Under the pieces are notes generated by a model. It ran no database searches and was not told where the DNA came from. It saw nothing but the letters and a program-made list of their open reading frames with translations. From positions 1 through 64,000 of the forward strand of contig NZ_JAGGPN010000017.1 in NCBI RefSeq assembly GCF_018613795.1: a stretch of DNA of 64,000 nt, read 5' to 3'. The position numbers and the translations under genes are program-made. Shown here piece after piece: positions 44,335 through 52,704 of the stretch (positions within the stretch are counted from its first letter, which is position 1; every line of letters starts with the position of its first letter). The DNA comes from Arthrobacter sp. ISL-65 (GTDB lineage Bacteria > Actinomycetota > Actinomycetes > Actinomycetales > Micrococcaceae).

Positions 44335-44738
44335 ATGGCAACATTTGGGGGAAATCGTTGGTCTCGGGCTATCGCGCTTTTGCTGGTTTTGGCCAGCTCC
44401 GGAATCGCACTGAGTGCATGTGAGTACCAGGACGCCAGCCCTGCTCCGGCTGACCCGTCAGCTGTAGTCTCCCCGTCAGCTCCCCCACCCGTGCCAAAGG
44501 CCAGCCCGCCTCCCAGCCGTAGTCTCCCCGCCGGCGCGCCCTCCCGGGCCAAAGGACGACCCCACTCTTGCCCGAGTCCGAGTAAGAAACCAAGCGCAGC
44601 TGGAAAGGCGCATGGGGCTCCCGCCTGACGGTCTTGTCTTGGGCGGATCAGGCGGACTGGGCGATAGCGGACTCGGGGCGTCGGCGACTGAAATACCGAA
44701 GGGAAGCTACACAATCACCGCTGAATGCGTGGGAATGC
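44335..44738 (+). pseudogene. Frameshifted, 3'-truncated lipoprotein gene
   Basis: The gene begins normally with an ATG and a lipoprotein signal (ALLLVLASSGIALSAC), then a Pro/Ser-rich linker. Near 44550 the frame is lost: the original frame ends at 44628, while the next frame continues sensibly as DPTLARVRVRNQAQLERRMG, then LPPDGLVLGGSGGLGDSGLG and KGSYTITAECVG. At about 44738 this runs straight into the middle of an MFS transporter gene. So it carries a frameshift and a deletion junction. The original function is unknown. Confidence 0.65.
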
Positions 44739-45435
44739 TCAAAGCATCACCGGCCTGGCCGTCTGGCTGCTGCCGCAGGTCCGCCGGATCCCCGACGCCG
44801 TCCGACCCTCGATGCGCAAAGCTATCGCCCAGCCCGGCGTGAAATCCGTGGCCATCGCCTGGCCGCTGCTGGTCCTGGCCCACTTCGCGCTCTTCACCTA
44901 CATCGCGCCGTTCATCCGCGAAGCCGGCCTGCCCGACTACGCCACCAGCCTCTCCCTCACCGTCCTCGGCGCGTCCGGCCTGATCGGCATCTGGATCGCG
45001 GGCATCACCGTGGATTCGCGGCCACGCCGTTCGCTCATCATCACGACGGCGGCCATCGCCATCGCGATGCTCCTCCTCCCCCTCGGCAGCGGAACCATTC
45101 CCGGTGCCATGGTCCTCATGACCGTGTGGGGCGCAGGCCTCGGCGCAATCGGCATTTACAACCAGGCCGCCATCCTCCGCGCCGGGCGCGAGGACCGGGA
45201 CGCGGCCAACGGCCTCACCGTCCTGACCATCCAGCTCGGCATCACCATCGGAGCACTCTACGGCTCCGCTGCCCTGGTCCTGGCCGGCCCGCTCATGGTG
45301 CCTGTCGCCGCGGCGGTGCCGGTCGTCGTCGCCCTTGTCATTACACTGGGGGGCCGGAGGCACGCCTACCCTCCGGGCCGCAAGGAGCGCGGTTGGTCCG
45401 AGCCCGCGGTCATGGAGCCGGTAGTCCGGCACTGA
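44738..45435 (+). pseudogene. C-terminal half of an MFS transporter
   Basis: The frame encodes about 232 residues of a major facilitator with six membrane segments, from AQSITGLAVWLLPQVRRIPD through AIAWPLLVLAHFALFTYIAP to the natural stop after EPAVMEPVVRH. The N-terminal six helices are absent, because the sequence upstream is the truncated lipoprotein gene. It has no own start or ribosome site, so it should be non-functional. The composition is typical of this genome, so the deletion seems to have removed the intervening DNA. Confidence 0.7.
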
Positions 45436-45467
45436 GCAGGGGGGCCGGCGTGCCGGCACCCCTGTGT

Positions 45468-45607
45468 TCAGATCTGTGCTTTACCGGCTCGCATTCCGGG
45501 CATCAGCCCGAGCTGCTCCATCATTGTGGCGACATCCGGATGGGCACGGAAGGAGACGATCTTTCCGTCCCTGACGGAAGCGAAGTACGCTCCGGCCGCA
45601 GTCACCG
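45468..45607 (-). pseudogene. C-terminal fragment of a SnoaL/NTF2-like domain protein
   Basis: About 45 codons encode VTVTAAGAYFASVRDGKIVS, then FRAHPDVATMMEQLGLMPG and a stop, the usual C-terminal strands of a SnoaL-like (ketosteroid-isomerase fold) protein. The rest is missing: the frame runs into the 3' end of the VOC gene, which ends at 45608. It is too short to fold alone, and it has no start with a ribosome site. Confidence 0.6.
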
Positions 45608-45988
45608 TTACGCGCGCTGGGAAAGGTTGAGAATGTTCCCTTCGCTGTCCAGGAACCAAGCGGCCTTCCCCCAGTCGCTCGTGGCAATGCCGTTCTCCGT
45701 CTTCAACCCGGGCATGTCGTACTCTTCAAAGACGACGCCGCAGGCCCGCAGCTCCTCCACTTCCCGTTCCAGGTTGTCCGTGGCCCAGCCCATCTGGGTG
45801 TTCTTCGCCGTCCCTGCATTGTCTGTCTGGTAAATGAGGAGTCCCGTTCCGTGGCCGCCGCGGTAAAAAAGGCTGTCGTCCTCCGGGGACTCGGCAGGTT
45901 CCAGCCCCAGCTTGTCCCTATAGAAATCCTTGGCCCGGTTGATGTCCTTCGCGGGAAGAACAGCCATGATGTCCAAATCCGTGAGCAT
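45608..45988 (-). CDS. VOC-family protein (glyoxalase/bleomycin-resistance fold)
   Basis: This 126-aa protein of the vicinal oxygen chelate superfamily has two beta-alpha-beta-beta-beta units: MAVLPAKDINRAKDFYRDKL...GTGLLIYQ and TQMGWATDNLEREVEEL...WFLDSEGNILNL. The C-terminal Glu (SEGN) and other polar residues may bind a metal, but the function (isomerase, dioxygenase or resistance protein) cannot be told. The ATG at 45988 has AAAGGAA upstream. It lies 53 bp after the GYD-domain gene in the same direction and may form a small operon with it. Confidence 0.85.
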   Translation of the reverse strand: MLTDLDIMAVLPAKDINRAKDFYRDKLGLEPAESPEDDSLFYRGGHGTGLLIYQTDNAGTAKNTQMGWATDNLEREVEELRACGVVFEEYDMPGLKTENGIATSDWGKAAWFLDSEGNILNLSQRA

Positions 45989-46041
45989 GATGATTTCCTT
46001 TCTGCATTGTTCTCTGGTGGATGGCGGTGCTCTCCCCCGCC

Positions 46042-46362
46042 CTACTGCCCCGGAGCGCGGTACGACGGCGTCTTCTTGGCCGCCTCGTCGATGTCTTCCG
46101 GCGTCATGAGCGGCTTCAGACGCAGATTCACGGCGCCCGTCGAATTGATCGTCAGCGAAAGTGCCGCGGCGTTGGCCTGATCCGGGATATCAAGGACGCC
46201 CAGGACGTCGGTGTCCCCAAAAGCGAAGTAGAAGCTCTCCAGCGATCCTCCAACGGATTTGAGGGCGTCCACCACCACGTCACGCCGCTTGGAGCCGCCT
46301 TCCCGCATCAGCCCCTTGATTCCTTCACCCACGTAGTTCGCTTCAAACAGATACTTGGTCAT
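46042..46362 (-). CDS. GYD-domain protein
   Basis: This 106-aa small protein matches the GYD domain (ferredoxin-like fold; EANYVGEGIKGLMREGGSKR, SVGGSLESFYFAFGDTDVLG, LDIPDQANAAALSLTINSTG). The domain's biochemical role is not established. The ATG at 46362 has AGGAAA upstream; the frame extends further to 46419 without support. It precedes the VOC gene. Confidence 0.82.
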   Translation of the reverse strand: MTKYLFEANYVGEGIKGLMREGGSKRRDVVVDALKSVGGSLESFYFAFGDTDVLGVLDIPDQANAAALSLTINSTGAVNLRLKPLMTPEDIDEAAKKTPSYRAPGQ

Positions 46363-46588
46363 GGTCTTTCCTGTTCCGTGATGGTCCAGGACACGGGCAC
46401 CCGAGGGCGTGCCTGACACGCGTGACGGTGGGTCCTGGAGCGGTCCCGGAGTGGGGCCGTGCGCACAGCGTAGGCCTACTTCGGCGTGCTAACAACGGCT
46501 GTCTGCTAACTCCGCGGACGGGAGTCCGCCACAGCCGGACTGCATCGTCCGGGAGCTGTGTTCGACGTCCCCGCTTACCGACGATCGC

Positions 46589-48103
46589 TCACATCACCGT
46601 CGGCCTGTCAGGGCGTCCTCCGTGCGACGCCCGTGCTTCCTCGTAGCTGCTGTCGAACGGCAGCGAGTCCATCTCCAGCAAGGGGTTGTGGTCCTGCGTC
46701 GCCACCAGCTCGCGGGCGGCTTCGTCAGAGTCAACGCTGGGCATGGAGCCGGGCAGGTGCCGCCGGGCGGATTCGGGCAGGAAGTAGATGGCGACCGCGG
46801 CGATGGCGGACGTCGCCATGAGGTAGAACGCAGGCATCAGGTCGTTGCCGGTCAGCTGGATGAGCGCGGCAATGATGAACGGGGTAGTCCCGCCGAAGAT
46901 GGCCACGGCGAAGTTGTAGGCGATGCCCATGGCCGAGTAGCGGTGGGCCGTGGGGAACAGCGCCGGGAGCGCGGACGCGAGAATGGCAACGAAGAATGCC
47001 ACCGGGAACGCGATAAGGGCCAGGCCGGCGAGCGTGGCGGGAACGGTGCCGACCGAGATCAGAAGGAACGCGGGGAGCGACAGCACCACCGTGCTGATGG
47101 CCCCGATCCAGAGCACAGGGCGGCGGCCGATCCTGTCTGAGAGGCGCCCCGTCAACGGGATGCACAGGGACATGACCACCAGCACCGGAACGGTCAGCAG
47201 CGTCCCGTGGATCTCGTCGTAGCCCTTGTTGGTGGTCAGGTACGTGGGCATGTACGACGTGAGGGCATAGCCCACGGTGTTGCCGGCAGCCACAAGGATC
47301 ATGGCCAGCACGATGCGGCGCCAGTGGTCCTTAAAGATCGCCACCGGGCCGACGGGGCGGAGCTCGTCGTCGGTCTCGTGGTGACTGGCGGCGACGGCTT
47401 CCGCCTCCTGCGTGGCCTTGAAGGCGGGCGACTCCTCGATCTTCAGGCGGAAGTAGATGGCCACGATGCCCAGCGGGCCGGCGATCAGGAACGGGATGCG
47501 CCAGCCCCAGGCCTCCATCTGGGGCTGCCCCAGAACCAGCTGGAGCACCGATACCAGCCCAGCCCCCAGGGCGAAGCCGAGATAGCTGCCCATGTCCAGG
47601 AAGCTGACGAAGAAGCCCCGGCGGTGGTCCGGCGAATGCTCGCACACAAACGTGGTGGCCCCGGAGTACTCACCGCCGGTGGAAAAGCCTTGGATCAGCT
47701 TGGTGACCACCAGCAGCACGGCGGCCCAGATCCCCAGCACCGCATACCCGGGAAGCAGGCCGACGACGAACGTCGCCCCGGCCATCAGCATCAGGGTCAT
47801 GGCCAGGACCTTTTGCCGGCCGATCTTGTCGCCCAGCCAGCCGAAGAAGACGCCACCCAGCGGCCGGGCAATGAACGTGGCACCGAAGGTTCCCAGCAGG
47901 AACAGGTTCTGCACGGCCCTGTCCGCCTCGGGCAGGAACACCGGACCCATGGTGGTGATCAGATAGCCGAACACGCCGACGTCGTACCACTCCATCGTGT
48001 TGCCCACGATGGTGCCGCCGAGCGCCTTCCGCAGGGTCCGGTGCTCGACGACGTTGATGTCAGAGACGCGCAGCCGCCGCGGCTGTAGATGGGGCTCTGT
48101 CAT
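46589..48103 (-). CDS. MFS metabolite:H+ symporter (MHS family, ProP/ShiA-like)
   Basis: This 504-aa secondary transporter has 12 predicted helices. MHS-family signatures are clear: GNTMEWYDVGVFGYL in helix 1, RPLGGVFFGWLGDKIGRQKV between helices 2 and 3, and QGFSTGGEYSGATTFVCEHS in helix 4. Members carry proline, betaine, shikimate, citrate or alpha-ketoglutarate with protons; the ligand cannot be told here. The ATG at 48103 fits the family's N-terminus, although the frame extends to 48316; the ribosome site is weak. The cytoplasmic C-terminal tail of about 45 residues is long. It is transcribed alone. Confidence 0.88.
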   Translation of the reverse strand: MTEPHLQPRRLRVSDINVVEHRTLRKALGGTIVGNTMEWYDVGVFGYLITTMGPVFLPEADRAVQNLFLLGTFGATFIARPLGGVFFGWLGDKIGRQKVLAMTLMLMAGATFVVGLLPGYAVLGIWAAVLLVVTKLIQGFSTGGEYSGATTFVCEHSPDHRRGFFVSFLDMGSYLGFALGAGLVSVLQLVLGQPQMEAWGWRIPFLIAGPLGIVAIYFRLKIEESPAFKATQEAEAVAASHHETDDELRPVGPVAIFKDHWRRIVLAMILVAAGNTVGYALTSYMPTYLTTNKGYDEIHGTLLTVPVLVVMSLCIPLTGRLSDRIGRRPVLWIGAISTVVLSLPAFLLISVGTVPATLAGLALIAFPVAFFVAILASALPALFPTAHRYSAMGIAYNFAVAIFGGTTPFIIAALIQLTGNDLMPAFYLMATSAIAAVAIYFLPESARRHLPGSMPSVDSDEAARELVATQDHNPLLEMDSLPFDSSYEEARASHGGRPDRPTVM

Positions 48104-48337
48104 GGCTCGCTCACCGCCTGTTTCACGCTGGGCACGTGCCGGCAGTTTCCGGCATCCCCGATCGGTGGAGGCCCAACTCTCCGACCATCTTCCCACTGGC
48201 GTTCTGAGACAACAATGAAAATCACAGCTGCCTTCACGCGGCCCGGGCTCCGCCGTCGTACGTAGGGCGGTGACTGGGATAAGCTCGCTTGCGGCCGGAA
48301 CAGGCATCGACACCAACCGTAAGGGGCGGGGAATTCC

Positions 48338-48937
48338 TTGGATCTACTGGGCGGCATGAACCGTGACGAACTCGGCATCTCTGCTTGGGTTGCGGCTAGC
48401 GTCTTCGCGCTTGCGGTCGGTGTTTGGCGTCCCCGAAAGCTTCATTGGTCTGTGCTTGGATCGGTCCTGCTCTTCGCGGCCCTCAACGCCGGCGCCGGGA
48501 TCTACGTCCTGAACCATGTCGGTGATCCGCGCTGGTCTGCAGGGGAACCGCCGCTGAGCGCTCCGTCGTTTTCCGGGACGCCCGTGGTGGGGCAGTTTCT
48601 GGGCCCTCTAGACTCCGCTCTAAACGCAGTGGTCGGCCAGGTGAACGCGTTCCTGGCATTCAAGCAGGCACTGCCCGTGGCGCTGGGCTTCCTTGGCACG
48701 TCCGGCTGGGCCCTGCTGGTGTCGTTCCCGCTTGGCATTCTTGCCACCGTCATCAGTTACGTCATGGATAGGCGCCGAACGGCAGACTTCGAAAAATACC
48801 GGGCCACCGTCGACCTGCTCAAAGTTGAGCTTGAGGAGATCAAGCGGCAGATCTCGACAGGGAATTCCGTCGGAACGGCACTCCCTGCATCGGACGAGGT
48901 TGCCGATGTGCGGCCCAGACTGACCCGCGGAGAATGA
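48338..48937 (+). CDS. Hypothetical membrane protein
   Basis: This 199-aa protein has three likely membrane segments (about 14-31, 37-57 and 112-140). An extracytoplasmic loop of about 55 residues (DPRWSAGEPPLSAPSFSGTP) lies between the second and third. The cytoplasmic helical C-terminus (ADFEKYRATVDLLKVELEEI) is probably a coiled coil. The TTG at 48338 has GGGG 6 nt upstream; an ATG at 48356 is a possible alternative. I see no known family. Confidence 0.65.
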   Translation: MDLLGGMNRDELGISAWVAASVFALAVGVWRPRKLHWSVLGSVLLFAALNAGAGIYVLNHVGDPRWSAGEPPLSAPSFSGTPVVGQFLGPLDSALNAVVGQVNAFLAFKQALPVALGFLGTSGWALLVSFPLGILATVISYVMDRRRTADFEKYRATVDLLKVELEEIKRQISTGNSVGTALPASDEVADVRPRLTRGE

Positions 48938-49099
48938 TTCAGGTGCGCTGCAGTTGGCGTTCGTCCATTTTGTCTCACGTTGTTGGCAAGCCGGCGGAGG
49001 ATGTCTCCGCGCGCATGATCTTCGTCCGTGACGAGGGTCTGATGTCCTCAGTAGGGCTCAGGACGGATCAGGCGCCCCGGGGCGCGGGATAATGGAAGC

Positions 49100-49423
49100 A
49101 TGACCGATCGGGATCACGACGAGGATCTGTGGCAGGAGTTCGACCGGCTCCCACCCGCAGGGCCGGACCGCGTCCAGGGACTGCCCGGCGGACTGCCGCA
49201 GGGCTTTGGCTTCCGCACCGGTGTGCGCAGTGCCAAGGTGGCTCTCGGGTTCGCCGTGTACGCCCTGGCGCTTGGAACCGTTCTGGTCGTCACCGGCGCG
49301 GTGGTGTTCATCAGCCAGGGGCAGTGGCTGCTGCTCGGACTAATGGTGCTGATCGAGGCCGTCTTCATCCTGGCCTTCAGCCGGCTAGTGCACCTTGCGC
49401 GCATGCGTCGCTCGGCCGAGTAG
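49100..49423 (+). CDS. Small hypothetical membrane protein
   Basis: This 107-aa protein has an acidic soluble N-terminus of about 45 residues and two membrane helices (about 47-70 and 75-95) that form a hairpin, with both ends in the cytoplasm. The codon bias is normal for this genome, and an ATG start with GGAAG nearby supports it. Function unknown. A broken MFS 3' end lies immediately downstream on the other strand. Confidence 0.65.
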   Translation: MTDRDHDEDLWQEFDRLPPAGPDRVQGLPGGLPQGFGFRTGVRSAKVALGFAVYALALGTVLVVTGAVVFISQGQWLLLGLMVLIEAVFILAFSRLVHLARMRRSAE

Positions 49424-49429
49424 CCGCGC

Positions 49430-49512
49430 CTACGCTACCTTCCGCTCCCGCCACAGGAGCGACACCACGAACGTCACCGCACTCAGCGCTAGCATGACCA
49501 GCATGCGGCCCC
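49430..49512 (-). pseudogene. 3' terminal fragment of a DHA2-type MFS gene (duplicate of the 58-kb gene end)
   Basis: This stretch encodes GRMLVMLALSAVTFVVSLLW then RERKVA and a stop. It is nearly identical, in DNA as well as protein, to the last 27 codons of the intact MFS gene ending at 58373. Nothing upstream continues the gene. It is a leftover of a paralogue or of a recombination between this region and the 58-kb locus. Confidence 0.75.
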
Positions 49513-49590
49513 AACGACGCCGTGACCTCGCCGGTGCAGCAATGCCGGGCTCCGCGTTCCAGGGCCTTTGCCTTGCTGGACGAGCATTCG

Positions 49591-50403
49591 TTAGCCGGGC
49601 AGGTGGTTCAGCTTGCGGATCTGGCTGTCGAAGGCAGACGTAGGGACGTAGCGTCGGAGCATGCTGACCTGCCGGACGCGGGAGCCGGCGGTATAGCGGA
49701 GCTTGGGCTTGGAATCCTGAGCGGCGGCAACCACTGCGGCGGCAGCCACTGATGCTGGATCGCCTTCCTTCACGGCGCCGGCCATGTACTCCATGAAGAC
49801 CCCCCGCTGTTTGGCGTAGGCGTCCATGGGCTTGTCGGCCTGCAGGTTGTTGGCATCAAAATCCGTGTTGGTCCAGGCCGGCTGCACCAGGACGGCGCGG
49901 ACACCGTGCTCGCGGAGTTCGTGGTCAAGGGATTCCGTGTACCCCTCGACCGCGTGCTTTGAGGGAGAGTAGGCGGCCATGTACGGCTGCGGAATGAACC
50001 CGACGATCGAGGAAAGATTCACGATCCGCCCCGCTTTCCGGGCGCGCATATGCGGCAGAACCGCCTTGGTCATCCGCATGACACCAAACACGTTGATGTC
50101 GAACACGCGGCGATCCTGATCAAGGGAACTTTCTTCGGCTGCCCCCGACGACCCTATGCCCGCGTTGTTGACCAGTACATCGATCTTTCTGAAACGGTTG
50201 ATGACCTCTTGAACCGCACCTGCCACGGAGTCGTCACTGGTCACATCGAGATCAATGAAGGTCACTCCGGCGACGGGCGGGACGCCTGCCGGTGAGCGGC
50301 TGGTGCCGACAACCTCATATCCCGCTTCTGCCAAGGCGGCAGCTGCCGCCTTCCCGATTCCTGACGATGCCCCCGTCACGAGGGCTACCTGCTGTGTAGT
50401 CAT
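49591..50403 (-). CDS. Short-chain dehydrogenase/reductase (classical SDR)
   Basis: This 270-aa oxidoreductase has the nucleotide-binding TGASSGIG near residue 11, NNAGIG, the catalytic Ser (LSSIVGF) and the Tyr-x-x-x-Lys (YSPSKHA). The long substrate loop and C-terminus (KLRYTAGSRVRQVSMLRRYV) resemble the 17-beta-hydroxysteroid or retinol dehydrogenase-like subgroup. The ATG at 50403 has CAGGAG upstream. It lies about 90 bp after the NmrA-like gene in the same direction and could be co-transcribed, so it may belong to the TetR regulon. Substrate unknown. Confidence 0.86.
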   Translation of the reverse strand: MTTQQVALVTGASSGIGKAAAAALAEAGYEVVGTSRSPAGVPPVAGVTFIDLDVTSDDSVAGAVQEVINRFRKIDVLVNNAGIGSSGAAEESSLDQDRRVFDINVFGVMRMTKAVLPHMRARKAGRIVNLSSIVGFIPQPYMAAYSPSKHAVEGYTESLDHELREHGVRAVLVQPAWTNTDFDANNLQADKPMDAYAKQRGVFMEYMAGAVKEGDPASVAAAAVVAAAQDSKPKLRYTAGSRVRQVSMLRRYVPTSAFDSQIRKLNHLPG

Positions 50404-50490
50404 TGCCTGCTCCTGCTGCTGGATGGTGAAAGAAGGGATCCTAGAACTCCGGGCCACAGCGTAATCGGGCTCGTATTGCCGCTCACCCGT

Positions 50491-51585
50491 TTACAACTTG
50501 CCCGTCCTCGCATCTGCACTGCCCTTAAGGATCGGAGAGTCGCTGCGCCAGTTCTCCGGCTGGACCCTCTCCCAGAGACTTCCCTTGCCAAGCTCTCTGC
50601 CCAACTGGTCTTCCCGCCTGAACCACTGTTCGGCACTCCTGATCCTGTTGGGGTGAATTTCGTCGAGCAGGGCGTAATCCCGAGTGATGATGTGGTGTTT
50701 CCACACGTTCCAGAAGCCTGTGAAATTGTCCCGGAAGCTCATGGTGCTCTTGTCATTGGGATCGGCGTTATATCCGGCGGGCAGATCAGCAGCGCCGCTC
50801 AGCGGGCCACCCCAATATGTGTCCAGATCCGTGTCGATGTATTGTGCCGGATGCCCCGTGACTTTCTCGAATGCCGCAGCCATATCGGCATAAGTCATGT
50901 GTTCGATAGCAACTTCGAGGTCCATGCCGTTCGCCCGTTCCTGATTGTCGAAAAGCCAGCGAACATAGAACCCGCAATCTTCGAGGGATACGTGAGGAAC
51001 GGCGCCCTTGCCCAGCGGGACGCGCCACGTGACGACACCGTCTTCAATGCCGGGGGTCATAGGTGTGAGCGGTGAGATCACCATTTCAATGTAGGGACCC
51101 GAGGTGAAGACAGCTGCTCCCATTCGGTTCCGGTTCTTCTGGTTCTGGAACAGTACCCATTCGGCTATGCGGCCTTTACCGTCGTAGTGGCCTGTGCGGA
51201 ACTTTGAGTCATAGCCGGACTTCTTGAGGGCGTAGTCGAGGTTTCCGTAGACGTAGAACTTGATTCCTTCTTCAATCGCTATCTCGTAACTGCGGATGGC
51301 CCAGTAGATCTCGGTTTTCTCACCGGTGTTGAACCCGTCGATGTTGACGTATGCGCCGTCGCAGCCGCGAAATCCTTCCCGCAGCACGTCTTCGTCGGCG
51401 AATGACCCTTCGACAATGGAGACGTTGCCGAGCGCGAGGAGGGCCTGGGCTCGTGGGGAGGTGGCGTCGCGGGTGAGGACCCGAACGTTGTATTTTTTGT
51501 CGGCGACGAGAGCGCGGACGATGGGCATCCCTTGGGCCCCTGTGCCGCCAATGATGAAGATGGTGGGGGTGGTGTGAAAAGACAT
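50491..51585 (-). CDS. NmrA-family NAD(P)-binding oxidoreductase-like protein
   Basis: This 364-aa protein has an N-terminal Rossmann fold with GGTGAQGMPIVRALV and the NmrA-like segment RVLTRDATSPRAQ (about residues 6-50). The catalytic Tyr-Lys pair of true SDRs is not obvious, so it may be a redox sensor or an isoflavone-reductase-like enzyme. It has a longer C-terminus than usual, with Trp-rich NFTGFWNVWKHHI. The ATG at 51585 has GGAG upstream; the frame extends to 51792, but that would include three copies of the TetR operator. It is divergent from tetR and surely regulated by it. Confidence 0.82.
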   Translation of the reverse strand: MSFHTTPTIFIIGGTGAQGMPIVRALVADKKYNVRVLTRDATSPRAQALLALGNVSIVEGSFADEDVLREGFRGCDGAYVNIDGFNTGEKTEIYWAIRSYEIAIEEGIKFYVYGNLDYALKKSGYDSKFRTGHYDGKGRIAEWVLFQNQKNRNRMGAAVFTSGPYIEMVISPLTPMTPGIEDGVVTWRVPLGKGAVPHVSLEDCGFYVRWLFDNQERANGMDLEVAIEHMTYADMAAAFEKVTGHPAQYIDTDLDTYWGGPLSGAADLPAGYNADPNDKSTMSFRDNFTGFWNVWKHHIITRDYALLDEIHPNRIRSAEQWFRREDQLGRELGKGSLWERVQPENWRSDSPILKGSADARTGKL

Positions 51586-51645
51586 GACTTTGACTCCAGG
51601 AATTGAGTGCGGACGCAATCGGTACGCGTTAAGCGCAGACATCGG

Positions 51646-51738
51646 AAACCGATCGGTCTCCTGCACTGTACACCGATCGGTTTCCAAGTCACAAGTGCCC
51701 GATATCCCGCGTCGGGGTCCCTGGAACCGATCGGTTTT
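51646..51738. promoter_or_regulatory. Three TetR operators between the nmrA-like and tetR genes
   Basis: The palindrome ACCGATCGGT occurs at 51648-51657, 51672-51681 and 51726-51735, each extended by A/T-rich arms (AAACCGATCGGT, ACACCGATCGGTTT, GGAACCGATCGGTTTT). They lie between the divergent genes. The third is about 35 bp before the tetR start codon. Confidence 0.85.
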
Positions 51739-51770
51739 CATTTCATCGAAATCCGGGTTAGCCTCGCAGT

Positions 51771-52340
51771 ATGGCCACCGAAACGAATCCAAGTTCCCGA
51801 GAGCGTCTCCTGGAGGCGGCGGCCACGCTTACCTACCAAAACGGTGTCGGCATCGGCATCGAGGCGCTGTGCAAAGCGGCCAGGGTGTCCAAGCGTTCCA
51901 TGTACCAGCTGTTCGGGAGCAAAGACGAACTGCTGGCCGCAAGCCTGGAGCAGCGCGCCTCTGCCTTCGTGGCGGGGCTCGTGCCTGCCGCAGGCGATGG
52001 CCGTTCGCCTCGCGAGCGGATCCTGCACGTCTTCCAGCAGGTGGAATTGCAGGCCGGCGCGCCCGAGTTCCGAGGCTGCCGGTACCTCGCTGTACAGATC
52101 GAGCTCAAGGATCAGAGCCACCCCGCGAGCCAGGTGGCACACCGCATCAAGGGAAATCTGACTGCTTTTTTCCGCACCGAGGCCGTACAGGGTGGGGCGA
52201 GCAATCCTGACCTGCTGGCCCGACAGCTCAGCCTGGTCTTCGACGGCGCCAGCGCCCGCGCGGGGATCGGAGCCGACAACCTAACAGGGCTCATCACGCC
52301 CACTGTGGGTACCCTGCTCGACGCAGCAGACATACGCTAA
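51771..52340 (+). CDS. TetR-family transcriptional repressor
   Basis: This 189-aa regulator has a typical N-terminal HTH (RLLEAAATLTYQNGVGIGIE followed by VSKRSMYQLFGSKDELLAA). The C-terminal domain, of about 120 residues, is the ligand pocket and dimer interface. The start at 51771 is supported by family length, but no ribosome site is visible, so the mRNA may be leaderless or weakly translated. Five copies of ACCGATCGGT flank the gene (three before it, two after it and before the hydrolase), which strongly suggests one regulon of two NmrA-like proteins, a hydrolase and itself. The ligand is unknown. Confidence 0.88.
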   Translation: MATETNPSSRERLLEAAATLTYQNGVGIGIEALCKAARVSKRSMYQLFGSKDELLAASLEQRASAFVAGLVPAAGDGRSPRERILHVFQQVELQAGAPEFRGCRYLAVQIELKDQSHPASQVAHRIKGNLTAFFRTEAVQGGASNPDLLARQLSLVFDGASARAGIGADNLTGLITPTVGTLLDAADIR

Positions 52341-52563
52341 CCCATCCACCTTTTCAAACAGGCCGGCTGACCCTTGCCTGTACTCAAGCACGCCCGTGAC
52401 GGCGCCATTCCGCAGCGCCTAGCCGCCAGGCAGCACCGAACCTTCCGCGCGAAGCGGCGGCCGTGAGCCTATTCCTATCGGAGCGCCCTCGGAGCTGTGA
52501 CCCCCCAGCGGTGACGGCCGAGCGGTGACCGCCGGACCTTCCCACTGCTGCACTTGCACAACA

Positions 52564-52601
52564 AAACCGATCGGTTTACAGTGATGGAAACCGATCGGTT
52601 T
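52564..52601. promoter_or_regulatory. Two TetR operators upstream of the hydrolase operon
   Basis: Two perfect 14-bp palindromes AAACCGATCGGTTT lie at 52564-52577 and 52588-52601, with centres 24 bp apart. They are the best copies in the set and sit about 110 bp before the hydrolase start. The remaining 364-bp gap (52341-52704) shows no gene. Confidence 0.85.
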
Positions 52602-52704
52602 CTCGATCCGTACAGGTAGCCGGCGCAGCTGTTGGCTGACGACTAAAGCCAATTACACGCAGCTGAAGAAGTAGCACGCCCTCACCGATTTCAAGGAGAT
52701 CTTT

